Source: RAM1 sp050247515 (GTDB lineage Bacteria; Pseudomonadota; Gammaproteobacteria; Burkholderiales; Burkholderiaceae_C). Taken from it: DNA of 64,000 bases. The position numbers and the translations under genes were made by a program. The stretch spans positions 248,001 to 312,000 of the forward strand of contig JBFWUB010000003.1 of NCBI GenBank assembly GCA_050247515.1, read 5' to 3'. Position 1 is the first letter of the stretch. Every line of letters starts with the position of its first letter. Positions 1-9,797 of the stretch are shown piece by piece. The notes below the pieces were generated by a model. It was not told the origin of the DNA and searched no databases. It saw only the letters and a list, made by a program, of their open reading frames with translations.

Positions 1-1259
1 TCGGACTTGCCGACCATGGCGATCAGGCCGGTTTCGGCCAGCATCATCTCGGTGAAACCGTCCATGCGAGTGGCGGTGGTCGGGCCCGCGGGGCCGACCA
101 CCTCATCGCGCACGGGATCGACCGGGCCGACGTAGTAGATGACGCGGTTGGTGAAGTCCACCGGCAGTTTTTCGCCCTTGGCCAGCATGTCCTTGATGCG
201 CTTGTGGGCCGCGTCGCGGCCGGTCAGCATCTTGCCGTTGAGCAGCAGCGTGTCGCCGGGTTTCCAACTGGCGACTTCCTGCTTCGTCAATGTGTTCAGG
301 TCCACGCGCCTGCTTTTTTTCGTATCGGGCGTCCACTGCACGTCGGGCCACAGGTCCAGCGACGGCGCGTCCAGGTACACGGGCCCCGAGCCGTCCATTA
401 CAAAATGGGCATGGCGCGTGGCGGCACAGTTGGGGATCATGGCCACGGGCTTGCTGGCAGCGTGGGTGGGGTACATCTTGATCTTGATGTCCAGAACGGT
501 GGTCAGGCCGCCCAGGCCCTGCGCGCCAATGCCCAGGGCGTTGACCTTGTCGTACAGCTCCAGGCGCAATTCCTCGGTCTTGTTCTGCGGGCCGCGGGCC
601 TGCAGTTCGTACATGTCGATGTCGTCCATCAACGATTCCTTGGCCATGAGCATGGCCTTTTCGGCGGTGCCGCCAATGCCGATGCCCAGCATGCCCGGCG
701 GGCACCAGCCCGCGCCCATGGTGGGCACCGTCTTGAGCACCCAGTCCACCACGCTGTCGCCGGGGTTGAGCATGACCATCTTGCTCTTGTTCTCGCTGCC
801 GCCGCCTTTGGCGGCCACGGTCACGTCCACGGTGTTGCCGGGCACGATCTCGGTGAAGATGACCGCGGGTGTGTTGTCCTTCGTGTTCTTGCGTTCGAAC
901 TGCGGGTCGGCCACCACGCTGGCGCGCAGGGTGTTGTCGGGGTGGTTGTAGCCACGGCGCACGCCTTCGTTCACGGCGTCTTCCAGGCTGCCTGTAAAGC
1001 CCTCCCAGCGCACGTCCATGCCGACTTTCAGGAACACGTTGACGATGCCGGTGTCCTGGCAGATCGGGCGCTGGCCGGTTGCGCTCATCTTGCTGTTGGT
1101 CAGGATCTGCGCAATCGCGTCCCTGGCCGCCGGACTCTGTTCGCGCGCGTAGGCGCGGGCCAGGTGGGCGATGAAGTCGGCAGGGTGGTAGTAGCTGATG
1201 TACTGGAGCGCGGCGGCGACGGATTCGATCAGGTCGGCCTGCTTGATGGTGGTGGTCAT
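1..1259 (-). CDS. fumA: Class I (iron-sulfur) fumarate hydratase, 3' end outside window
   Basis: Hydrates fumarate to malate in the TCA cycle using an oxygen-sensitive [4Fe-4S] cluster. The reading frame opens at the ATG at 1259 (MTTTIKQADLIESVAAALQY) and runs off the left edge, so 419 residues are visible of the roughly 500 usual in the family. Cysteine segments expected of class I hydro-lyases are present (CQDTGIVNVF, CPPGMLGIGIGG, CAATRHAHF). It is transcribed away from fumC with an 86-bp shared upstream region. The identity is clear; a tartrate dehydratase of the same fold is the only close alternative. Confidence 0.93.
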   Translation of the reverse strand, partial: MTTTIKQADLIESVAAALQYISYYHPADFIAHLARAYAREQSPAARDAIAQILTNSKMSATGQRPICQDTGIVNVFLKVGMDVRWEGFTGSLEDAVNEGVRRGYNHPDNTLRASVVADPQFERKNTKDNTPAVIFTEIVPGNTVDVTVAAKGGGSENKSKMVMLNPGDSVVDWVLKTVPTMGAGWCPPGMLGIGIGGTAEKAMLMAKESLMDDIDMYELQARGPQNKTEELRLELYDKVNALGIGAQGLGGLTTVLDIKIKMYPTHAASKPVAMIPNCAATRHAHFVMDGSGPVYLDAPSLDLWPDVQWTPDTKKSRRVDLNTLTKQEVASWKPGDTLLLNGKMLTGRDAAHKRIKDMLAKGEKLPVDFTNRVIYYVGPVDPVRDEVVGPAGPTTATRMDGFTEMMLAETGLIAMVGKS

Positions 1260-1345
1260 GGTGGGGCTGTGGTGGTGAAAAGTCTGCTACGGTACGGCGG
1301 CAACCCGCTATTTTGACAGGTCACCTGACACCGGACGGACACGCC

Positions 1346-2737
<1,392 letters not shown>

Positions 2738-2768
2738 ACGACCCGCGGGATCACTTGCGAAGGCCGGC

Positions 2769-3380
2769 TCAGTGCCTGGCCGAGCCGGTGCTTGACATGA
2801 TCTTGTCGGTGTAGGCAATGGCCAGCGCCGAGAACAGGAAGGCGATGTGGATGACGGTCTGCGCGATCAGCACCTTGTCGGTGTAGTTGTCCGCGTTGAT
2901 GAAAGTCTTGAGCAGATGGATGGAGCTGATGCCGATGATGGCCGTGGCCAGCTTGACCTTGAGCACCGACGCATTCACATGGCTCAGCCATTCTGGCTGG
3001 TCGCGGTGGCCTTCGAGGTTCATGCGGCTCACAAAGGTTTCGTAGCCGCCCACGATCACCATGATCAGCAGGTTGGAGATCATCACCACGTCAATCAGCG
3101 CCAGCACCACCAGCATGATCACGGTCTCGTTCAGTGACGTGATGGGGGCCGATGCCTTGTAGCCTATGCTGGTCACCAGCGCCTGCAGCGCGGTCTGGCT
3201 GCCAAACGCGGCGGCAATCAGGTGCTCCAGCTCCACGAGGAAGTGCACCACGTACACCGCCTGCGCCGCGATCAGGCCCAGGTACAGCGGCAGCTGCAAC
3301 CAGCGGCTGGCAAAGATCAGGTTGGGCAGGGGGCGCAGGGGGGACGTCTTCTTGACGATCTGGTCAACGGGGTCGGACAT
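2769..3380 (-). CDS. UPF0114 / YqhA family membrane protein (TIGR00645)
   Basis: A 203-residue integral membrane protein of unknown function, related to E. coli YqhA but about 40 residues longer at the N-terminus. Membrane segments are visible at about residues 28-48, 85-115 and 160-185, and the conserved GGYETFVSR stretch lies after the third hydrophobic block. It converges on fumC with only 31 bp between stop codons, and it is divergent from acs across 158 bp. No function can be deduced from the context. Confidence 0.88.
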   Translation of the reverse strand: MSDPVDQIVKKTSPLRPLPNLIFASRWLQLPLYLGLIAAQAVYVVHFLVELEHLIAAAFGSQTALQALVTSIGYKASAPITSLNETVIMLVVLALIDVVMISNLLIMVIVGGYETFVSRMNLEGHRDQPEWLSHVNASVLKVKLATAIIGISSIHLLKTFINADNYTDKVLIAQTVIHIAFLFSALAIAYTDKIMSSTGSARH

Positions 3381-3538
3381 GAGGGGCTTCGGGTAACTAC
3401 GGTGCTGCGGATTGTAGGTGGGCGGTGCGACGACCTGCGCATGGAGTAAATTTGTAAGCTTTGAGCCAGTCAGTGGCCTGTAAGTAGCAAGCCTGACATT
3501 ACCGCGAAATTCCCGTCAATCCTTGAGGAGACAAGCTC

Positions 3539-5524
3539 ATGAGTGCCATCGAGTCGGTGCTGGTCGAAAACCGCGTATTTCCCCCGGCAGAGGCATCCGT
3601 CAAGGGTGCCCGTATTTCAGGCATGGACGCCTACAACGCGCTGTGCAGCGAGGCCGCAACCGACTTTGAAGGCTTCTGGGCCCGCCTGGCCCGCGACAAC
3701 GTGGTGTGGACCAAGCCGTTCACCCGCACGCTGGACGAGTCGAACGCGCCGTTCTACAAGTGGTTTGACGACGGTGAGCTCAACGCATCGGCCAACTGCC
3801 TGGACAAACACATCGGTACGCCGACCGAGAACAAGACCGCGATCATCTTTGAAGCCGACGACGGCGCCGTGACCAAGGTGACCTACAAGGAACTGCTGGC
3901 CCGCGTGAGCCAGTTCGCCAACGCGCTCAAGGCCCAGGGCATCAAAAAGGGTGACCGCGTCATCATCTACATGCCCATGACCATCGAGGGCGTGGTGGCC
4001 ATGCAGGCCTGCGCGCGCATCGGCGCCACGCACAGCGTGGTGTTTGGCGGCTTCTCGGCCAAGGCGCTGCAGGAACGCATCATCGACGCCGGCGCGGTGG
4101 CGGTGATCACCGCCAACTTCCAGATGCGCGGCGGCAAGGAGCTGCCGCTCAAGGCCATCGTGGACGACGGCATTGCTTTGGGCGGCTGCGACACGCTGAA
4201 GACCGTGCTGGTGTTCATGCGCACGCCCACCGCCTGCAACATGGTGGCAGGGCGCGACAAGACCTTTGACGAAGTGCTCCAGGGCCAGGGCACCGTGTGC
4301 GCGGCCGAAGCCGTGGGTGCCGAGCACCCGCTGTTCATCCTGTACACCTCAGGTTCCACCGGCAAGCCCAAGGGTGTACAGCACTCCACGGGTGGCTACC
4401 TGCTGTGGGCCCGCCTCACCATGGACTGGACGTTTGACCTCAAGCCGTCGGACGTGTTCTGGTGCACCGCCGACATCGGCTGGATCACCGGCCACACCTA
4501 TGTGGCCTATGGCCCGCTGGCGGCTGGTGCCACGCAGGTCATCTTTGAAGGCGTGCCGACCTACCCGAATGCCGGGCGGTTCTGGCAGATGATCGAAAAG
4601 CACAAGGTCACGATCTTCTATACCGCGCCGACGGCCATCCGATCGCTGATCAAGGCGGCCGAGGGCGACGAAAAAGTCCACCCCGCGCGCAGCGACCTGA
4701 GCAGCCTGCGCATCCTGGGTTCAGTGGGCGAGCCCATCAACCCCGAGGCCTGGATGTGGTACTACCGCCATGTGGGCGGCGAACGCTGCCCGATCGTGGA
4801 CACCTTCTGGCAGACCGAAACCGGCGGCCACATGATCACGCCGCTGCCGGGCGCCACGCCGCTGGTGCCGGGCTCGTGCACGCTGCCGCTGCCGGGCATC
4901 ATGGCCGCCATCGTGGACGAGGTGGGCAACGACATCCCCAACGGCTCGGGCGGCATGCTGGTGGTCAAGCGCCCCTGGCCGTCGATGATCCGCACCATCT
5001 GGAACGACCCGGAGCGCTTCAAGAAGAGCTACTTCCCCGAGGAAATGGGCGGCAAGCTGTACCTGGCCGGCGACGGGGCCGTGCGCAGCGCCGACCGTGG
5101 CTACTTCCGCATCACCGGCCGCATTGACGACGTGCTCAACGTATCGGGCCACCGACTGGGCACGATGGAAATTGAATCCGCCCTGGTGTCCAAGACCGAC
5201 CTGGTGGCCGAAGCCGCCGTGGTGGGCCGCCCGGATGATCTGACTGGCGAGGCTGTGTGCGCCTTCGTGGTGCTCAAGCGCGCCCGTCCCACGGGCGAAG
5301 AGGCCAAGCAGATCGCCAACGAGCTGCGCAACTGGGTGGCCAAGGAGATCGGCCCCATCGCCAAGCCCAAGGACATCCGCTTTGGCGACAACCTGCCCAA
5401 GACCCGCAGCGGCAAGATCATGCGCCGCCTGCTGCGCAGCATCGCCAAAGGCGAAGCGATCACGCAAGACACCAGCACGCTGGAAAATCCCGCAATCCTG
5501 GAGCAACTCGCAGAAAGGCTTTGA
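3539..5524 (+). CDS. acs: Acetyl-CoA synthetase (AMP-forming)
   Basis: Activates acetate with ATP and CoA to acetyl-CoA by way of acetyl-AMP; cytoplasmic. 661 residues, the typical length. The ANL-family P-loop YTSGSTGKPKG is at about residues 269-279, the acyl/AMP pocket motif DTFWQTETGGHM follows, and the C-terminal KTRSGKIMRR carries the lysine (near residue 626) that is reversibly acetylated in characterised Acs enzymes. The start is supported by a strong ribosome-binding site (GAGGAG) 7 nt before the ATG. The gene stands alone, followed by a palindromic spacer repeat and a terminator. A propionate-activating relative (PrpE) is less likely from the motif set and length. Confidence 0.94.
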   Translation: MSAIESVLVENRVFPPAEASVKGARISGMDAYNALCSEAATDFEGFWARLARDNVVWTKPFTRTLDESNAPFYKWFDDGELNASANCLDKHIGTPTENKTAIIFEADDGAVTKVTYKELLARVSQFANALKAQGIKKGDRVIIYMPMTIEGVVAMQACARIGATHSVVFGGFSAKALQERIIDAGAVAVITANFQMRGGKELPLKAIVDDGIALGGCDTLKTVLVFMRTPTACNMVAGRDKTFDEVLQGQGTVCAAEAVGAEHPLFILYTSGSTGKPKGVQHSTGGYLLWARLTMDWTFDLKPSDVFWCTADIGWITGHTYVAYGPLAAGATQVIFEGVPTYPNAGRFWQMIEKHKVTIFYTAPTAIRSLIKAAEGDEKVHPARSDLSSLRILGSVGEPINPEAWMWYYRHVGGERCPIVDTFWQTETGGHMITPLPGATPLVPGSCTLPLPGIMAAIVDEVGNDIPNGSGGMLVVKRPWPSMIRTIWNDPERFKKSYFPEEMGGKLYLAGDGAVRSADRGYFRITGRIDDVLNVSGHRLGTMEIESALVSKTDLVAEAAVVGRPDDLTGEAVCAFVVLKRARPTGEEAKQIANELRNWVAKEIGPIAKPKDIRFGDNLPKTRSGKIMRRLLRSIAKGEAITQDTSTLENPAILEQLAERL

Positions 5525-5609
5525 CGCCCCCCGAAGCGGCCTACGGCCGCCTCCCCCCACTGGGGGGCGCCACCAGCGGCCCGGCAGAGCCGGTTCCGCG
5601 GTGGCCCCG
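5525..5609 (+). repeat. GC-rich palindromic spacer repeat, copy 1
   Basis: Begins one base after the acs stop codon. It contains three small palindromes in order: GCGGCCTACGGCCGC, CCCCCCACTGGGGGG and CCGGCAGAGCCGG. The same ordered block recurs inverted at 5661-5729 and in direct orientation at 27781-27861 and 48993-49092. It is non-coding in all four places. Confidence 0.85.
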
Positions 5610-5612
5610 AAC

Positions 5613-5644
5613 AAAAAAGCCCGCCTTCCGGCGGGCTTTTTATT
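5613..5644. terminator. Bidirectional intrinsic terminator between acs and cytochrome c
   Basis: A perfect GC-rich stem (AAGCCCGCC, loop TTCC, GGCGGGCTT) is flanked by an A-run on the left and a T-run on the right. It can therefore end transcripts arriving from acs on the + strand and from the cytochrome gene on the - strand. Confidence 0.9.
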
Positions 5645-5660
5645 TCCAGAATGCGCGGAT

Positions 5661-5729
5661 CCGGCTTTGCCGGGCCGCTGCATTGCCCCCCAGTGGGGGG
5701 AGGCGGCCGCAGGCCGCTTCGGGGGGCGT
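5661..5729 (-). repeat. GC-rich palindromic spacer repeat, copy 2 (inverted)
   Basis: This is the reverse complement of the repeat at 5525-5609, slightly shorter. It begins immediately after the stop codon of the cytochrome c gene. Together the two copies form a large inverted repeat with the terminator at its centre. Confidence 0.85.
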
Positions 5730-5730
5730 C

Positions 5731-6036
5731 TTACTTAATGCTCATGATCCACGCCGCCAGCTTCTTGGCCTCGGCGTCATTGACCTGGGCATTGGCTGGC
5801 ATGGGCACGGGGCCCCACACGCCGGAGCCGCCCTTGATGATCTTGGCGGCCAGCTTGTCCACGGCGGACTTGTCGCTCGCATACTTGGCGGCGACGTCCT
5901 TGTACGACGGGCCGACCAGCTTCTTGTCAACGGCGTGGCAGGCCATGCAGTTCTTGGCAGTGGCCAGGGCCTGGTCGGCAAATGCGGGAGCGGTGGCGGT
6001 CAGCGCGACGGCCATAGCGAACAGAATACGCTTCAT
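5731..6036 (-). CDS. Small class I cytochrome c (c551/c552 type)
   Basis: Periplasmic single-heme electron carrier of 101 residues. A signal peptide ends at AFA-D (about residues 1-20). The heme-binding motif CMACH is at residues 30-34 and the distal methionine is in the PVPMPAN segment (Met79), which is the layout of c551/c552 cytochromes that feed terminal oxidases or denitrification enzymes. The frame is open far upstream, but only the ATG at 6036 gives a signal peptide, and it has a GAGG ribosome-binding site. A partner oxidase cannot be deduced from this location; the cbb3 oxidase at 25.7 kb is a candidate acceptor. Confidence 0.93.
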   Translation of the reverse strand: MKRILFAMAVALTATAPAFADQALATAKNCMACHAVDKKLVGPSYKDVAAKYASDKSAVDKLAAKIIKGGSGVWGPVPMPANAQVNDAEAKKLAAWIMSIK

Positions 6037-6161
6037 CGATATCCTCGTGGGTTGGGTTACAGTCGTTTTAACGCGATTGTAGTGACAGCGGTTGACCGGC
6101 CGGTAACGCGTGGGTAAAGCCGGTACAGTCCGCGAAGCCCCTAACCGTTGGAGAGAACCCC

Positions 6162-6413
6162 ATGTATTTCCTGATGATCGGTGTGGCCCTGCTGGCCATG
6201 AAGTACCTTGAAATCGGCCCGGTGGCGGCCTTTCCGTGGTGGGTGGTGCTGTCACCGTTTGCCATGGCTGTGGCCTGGTGGTCGTGGGCAGACTCTTCGG
6301 GCTACACCAAGAAGAAGGCGGTCGAACGCGAAAACGCCAAGAAACAGGCCCGCATCGACCGCAACCGCGAGAACCTGGGCATGGGCACCGCACCACCCAA
6401 GAAAAAGCGCTGA
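6162..6413 (+). CDS. Small Trp-rich membrane protein, TIGR04438 family
   Basis: An 83-residue protein with two hydrophobic segments (about 1-20 and 24-42), the second holding a cluster of tryptophans (PWWVV...AWWSW). A charged tail rich in Lys and Arg ends in PPKKKR. This matches TIGR04438, a family known from Betaproteobacteria with no assigned function. It has a good ribosome-binding site (GGAGAG) before the ATG, is divergent from the cytochrome c gene across 125 bp, and is followed by a terminator. Confidence 0.85.
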   Translation: MYFLMIGVALLAMKYLEIGPVAAFPWWVVLSPFAMAVAWWSWADSSGYTKKKAVERENAKKQARIDRNRENLGMGTAPPKKKR

Positions 6414-6430
6414 ACGTATCCGGCGCCATT

Positions 6431-6459
6431 GAAAAAGCCCCGCGTTGCGGGGCTTTTTG
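6431..6459. terminator. Bidirectional intrinsic terminator
   Basis: The stem AAAAAGCCCCGC / GCGGGGCTTTTT with a two-base TT loop lies between two convergent genes (the TIGR04438 gene and ilvD). A- and T-runs on the two sides allow it to act in both directions. Confidence 0.92.
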
Positions 6460-6474
6460 CTGGGCGCGGGGCGC

Positions 6475-8172
6475 TCAGTAGTTGTCCAGCACCGCGCCCT
6501 TGCTGGCGCTGGCGGCGTTGAACGCAAACTTCGCCTGCACGCCGCGGGTGTAGCGCGGCGCGGGGGGCGTCCAGCCTTCGCGCCGTTTGGCGATTTCAGC
6601 CTCGGGCACGTTCAGCTCCAGCACCAGCTTGTGCGCGTCGATGGTGATGGAGTCGCCTTCTTTCACAAAGGCAATCGTGCCGCCTGCGGCGGCTTCGGGC
6701 GCCACATGGCCCACCACCATGCCCCAGGTGCCGCCGGAGAAGCGCCCGTCGGTGATCAAGCCCACGCTTTCACCCAGGCCGGCGCCGATCAGCGCGCCTG
6801 TGGGGGCCAGCATCTCGGGCATGCCGGGGCCGCCCTTGGGGCCCAGGTAGCGCAGCACCATCACGTCGCCGGCCACGATCTTGCCGTCCAGGATGGCCTT
6901 CAGGGCGGATTGCTCGTCGTCGAACACGCGGGCCGGGCCGGTGATGACCGGATTCTTCAGCCCGGTGATCTTGGCCACCGCGCCTTCGGGCGACAGGTTG
7001 CCCTTGAGGATGGCCAGGTGGCCCTGCTCGTACATGGGGTTGCTGATGGGGCGGATCACGTCCTGGTCGGCGCGCGGCTGGTCGGGCACGTCCTTGAGCA
7101 CTTCAGCAATGGTCTGCCCGCTGATGGTCAGACAGTCGCCGTGCAGCAGGCCCGCGTTCAGCAGCACCTTCATCACCTGCGGAATGCCGCCGGCCTGGTG
7201 CAGGTCCACCGCCAGGTACTTGCCCGACGGCTTCAGGTCGCACAGCACGGGGGTCTTCTTGCGGATGCGCTCGAAGTCGTCGATGCTCCACTCCACGCCC
7301 GCCGCGTGCGCAATGGCCAGGAAGTGCAGCACCGCATTCGTGGATCCACCTGTGGCCATGATGACGGCCACGGCGTTCTCGATCGCCTTTTTGGTCACGA
7401 TGTCGCGCGGCTTGATGTCCTTCTTGATGGCCTCGATCAGCACCTTGGCGGATTCTTTGGCTGAATTCATCTTCTCGTCGTGCGGGTTGGCCATGGTGCT
7501 GGAGTAGGGCAGGCTGATACCCAGCGCCTCGAACGCCGACGACATGGTGTTGGCCGTGTACATGCCGCCGCAGGAGCCCGTGCCGGGGATGGCGCGCATC
7601 TCAATCTCGCGCAGGTCGGCGTCGCTCAGGTTGCCGGCGGCGTTCTGGCCCACGGCCTCGAACACGCTCACGATGTTCAGGTCCTGGCCCTTCCACTTGC
7701 CCGGCAGGATGGTGCCGCCGTACACATAGATGGCCGGCACGTTGGCGCGCAGCATGCCCATCAGGCCGCCGGGCATGTTCTTGTCGCAGCCGCCCACCAC
7801 CAGCACGCCGTCCATCCACTGGCCCTGGACGCAGGTCTCGATGCAGTCGCTGATGACCTCGCGGCTGACGAGGCTGTACTTCATGCCCTCGGTGCCCATG
7901 GCCATGCCGTCGGAAATGGTGGGCGTGCCGAACACCTGCGCGTTGCCGCCGGCTTCTTCAATGCCGGCAATGGCCGCGTCGGCCAGCTTCTGCAGGCCGC
8001 TGTTGCAGGGCGTGATGGTGCTGTGGCCGTTGGCCACGCCCACCATGGGCTTCTTGAAGTCGCTTTCCTGGTAGCCCATGGCGTAGTACATGGAGCGGTT
8101 GGGCGCGCGCGATTTGCCTTCGACGATGGTGGCGGAACGGGCGTTGATCTTGATGACTTTGGTGTCGGCCAT
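6475..8172 (-). CDS. ilvD: Dihydroxy-acid dehydratase
   Basis: Iron-sulfur dehydratase that makes 2-keto acids from dihydroxy-isovalerate and dihydroxy-methylvalerate in valine and isoleucine synthesis. 565 residues from the ATG at 8172 (MADTKVIKINARSATIVEGK); the open frame continues to 8235 but the extra residues are not family-like. Diagnostic segments are the ITPCN block near residue 50, GCDKNMPGG, and the GSCGGMYTANTM block, which supply cluster cysteines. It is divergent from a LysR gene across 105 bp and converges on a terminator. Confidence 0.95.
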   Translation of the reverse strand: MADTKVIKINARSATIVEGKSRAPNRSMYYAMGYQESDFKKPMVGVANGHSTITPCNSGLQKLADAAIAGIEEAGGNAQVFGTPTISDGMAMGTEGMKYSLVSREVISDCIETCVQGQWMDGVLVVGGCDKNMPGGLMGMLRANVPAIYVYGGTILPGKWKGQDLNIVSVFEAVGQNAAGNLSDADLREIEMRAIPGTGSCGGMYTANTMSSAFEALGISLPYSSTMANPHDEKMNSAKESAKVLIEAIKKDIKPRDIVTKKAIENAVAVIMATGGSTNAVLHFLAIAHAAGVEWSIDDFERIRKKTPVLCDLKPSGKYLAVDLHQAGGIPQVMKVLLNAGLLHGDCLTISGQTIAEVLKDVPDQPRADQDVIRPISNPMYEQGHLAILKGNLSPEGAVAKITGLKNPVITGPARVFDDEQSALKAILDGKIVAGDVMVLRYLGPKGGPGMPEMLAPTGALIGAGLGESVGLITDGRFSGGTWGMVVGHVAPEAAAGGTIAFVKEGDSITIDAHKLVLELNVPEAEIAKRREGWTPPAPRYTRGVQAKFAFNAASASKGAVLDNY

Positions 8173-8277
8173 GGCTGCGTCTCTCTCGGGTGTGGGGTTG
8201 ATAGCAGGCGAGAGTATGCGCCGCTGCCAGACCATGCGTCCAATCTATTTGTAGGCGTGTATTAATATGCTGTGCAT

Positions 8278-9195
8278 ATGAATGACCCGGTGATTGAGCT
8301 GCGCCTGTGGCGCCAGTTTGTGGCGGTGGCCGAAGAGCTGCATTTCGGCCATGCCGCGCGCCGCCTGCACATGACGCAACCCCCGCTGACGCAGGCCATC
8401 GCCTTGCTGGAGCGGCTGCTGGGCGTGCGCCTGTTTGACCGGACCAAGCGCAGCGTGGCGCTGACGGCGGCGGGCGCCGCCCTGTTGCCCCAGGCACGTG
8501 AACTGCTGGCGCGGGCCCAGGCCTTGCCGGCACAGGCGCGCGCTGCTGCCGCGGGTGAAGTGGGGCGCCTGCGGCTGGCGTTTGTGTCCACCGTGGGGTT
8601 TGCCCTGCTGCCGCAGTGGGTACGGGCGTTTCGGGGGCACAGCCCCGGCGTGGCGCTGGAGTTGATCGAGGCCACGGGCGACGTGCAGTTGCAGGCGCTG
8701 GCGCGCGGCGAGATCGACGCGGGTTTCATGCTGCACTCACCGGGTTTCGCGCCGGAGGATTTGCAGCACACGCTGATTGCGCGCGAACCGCTGGTCCTGG
8801 CGCTGCCCGACCACCATCCACTGGCCACGGCGCCCACGCTGTCGTTGGCCAAGGTACTGGCCGAGCCGCTGGTGATCTTCCCGCGGCGTATCGTGCCGTC
8901 GCTGCACGACGCGATCTTTGGCCTGTACCACGCGGCGGGCCGTTCACCCCAGGTGGCGCAGGAAGCCATCCAGATGCAAACCATCGTGAACCTTGTGTCG
9001 GCGGGGCTGGGCATGGCCTGGGTGCCTGAGAGCGTGCGCCAGTTTCAGCGGCCGGGGGTGGTTTACCGCAGCGTGTCGGGGGCGCGTGGGAAGGCGGTGC
9101 CAGAGTGTGAGACCACTTTGGTTTGGTCTGGCGGCGTTTCCAATCCTTCTTTGGGGCGGTTTGTGGGGTTTGTGGGGACGTTGGTGGCTGCTTAA
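8278..9195 (+). CDS. LysR-family transcriptional regulator
   Basis: A 305-residue DNA-binding regulator. The N-terminal winged helix-turn-helix covers about residues 1-60 (LRLWRQFVAVAEELHFGHAA, then QPPLTQAI). A LysR substrate-binding domain of the periplasmic-protein fold follows to the C-terminus. The ATG at 8278 is preferred over an in-frame GTG at 8272. It is transcribed away from ilvD, the usual arrangement for LysR regulators and a target, so control of ilvD is possible; this is inference only, because no clear operator was identified. The effector is unknown. Confidence 0.88.
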   Translation: MNDPVIELRLWRQFVAVAEELHFGHAARRLHMTQPPLTQAIALLERLLGVRLFDRTKRSVALTAAGAALLPQARELLARAQALPAQARAAAAGEVGRLRLAFVSTVGFALLPQWVRAFRGHSPGVALELIEATGDVQLQALARGEIDAGFMLHSPGFAPEDLQHTLIAREPLVLALPDHHPLATAPTLSLAKVLAEPLVIFPRRIVPSLHDAIFGLYHAAGRSPQVAQEAIQMQTIVNLVSAGLGMAWVPESVRQFQRPGVVYRSVSGARGKAVPECETTLVWSGGVSNPSLGRFVGFVGTLVAA

Positions 9196-9211
9196 TGCGT
9201 AGCTTCGCTCG

Positions 9212-9451
9212 CGGCTTCGCGGCAGGCGGTGCCCGGCGGCGGCTCACACTGTGGCGGTCTGCGCGTTGCGCAGACTGCGCTGTGGTGCTCGTCGCAGGGT
9301 CGCGCCGCAGAACTCACTGCGTGCTGCGCACTCCGTTCGGACAGCCGCGGCGAGCTAGACAACGAAGCGCGCTAAAGCGCGCCGACCCTGCGCCTGCGCT
9401 CCTCGCCGCCACAGAGATCGCCCCCGCCGGGCACCACCTGCCGCGAAGCCG
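9212..9451. repeat. MITE-like element, copy 1 (240 bp with 32-bp terminal inverted repeats)
   Basis: The left end 9212-9243 and right end 9420-9451 are inverted repeats matching at 30 of 32 positions. The interior has further hairpins and no credible gene; its translations are Arg/Ala-rich and appear in several frames. A colinear relative of 239 bp, with the same kind of ends, lies at 46342-46580. No transposase is present. The remainder of the 602-bp gap between the LysR gene and lgt is the structure at 9491-9730 plus the lgt leader. Confidence 0.75.
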
Positions 9452-9490
9452 GGTGTGGGTATTGCGCCGTTGCGCGCCAACTTGGGTTCT

Positions 9491-9730
9491 GCAAAGTCAC
9501 GCGCGCGGGCACAGAGGCCTGGGGCGCCTCTGGAGCGCCGAGCAGCGCAAGGCATGCGGCCTGCGCGCGCAGCGCGCTTCGTTTCTGACTCACCGCGGCT
9601 GTCCGAGCGCAGCGCGAAGCGCGTAGCGAGTTCTGCGGTGGGCCGCATGACTGAGCAGCGCAGGGAAGTCGCCGCAGGCGACCGCTCCAGTGAAGCCCCC
9701 AGGCCTCTGTGCCCGCGCGCGTGACTTTGC
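9491..9730. repeat. Inverted-repeat block containing an inverted piece of the adjacent element
   Basis: Arms at about 9491-9537 and 9683-9730 are imperfect inverted repeats (GCAAAGTCACGCGCG on the left, its complement on the right). The enclosed part, including GCGGCTGTCCGAGCGC near 9596, is the reverse complement of the middle of the 9212-9451 element. It appears to be a second, inverted and degenerate copy or a rearrangement product. Non-coding. Confidence 0.65.
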
Positions 9731-9797
9731 CGCGAGGTGCAACGCGCGCAAAAGAACCTGCGTAGACGAGCACCCACCAGAAGGCACAATACCCCGC

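Noticed and set aside
9196..9797. Several open frames with Arg/Ala-rich translations on both strands
   Set aside because: They arise from the palindromic GC-rich repeats, have no ribosome-binding sites, and the translations look equally poor in all frames.
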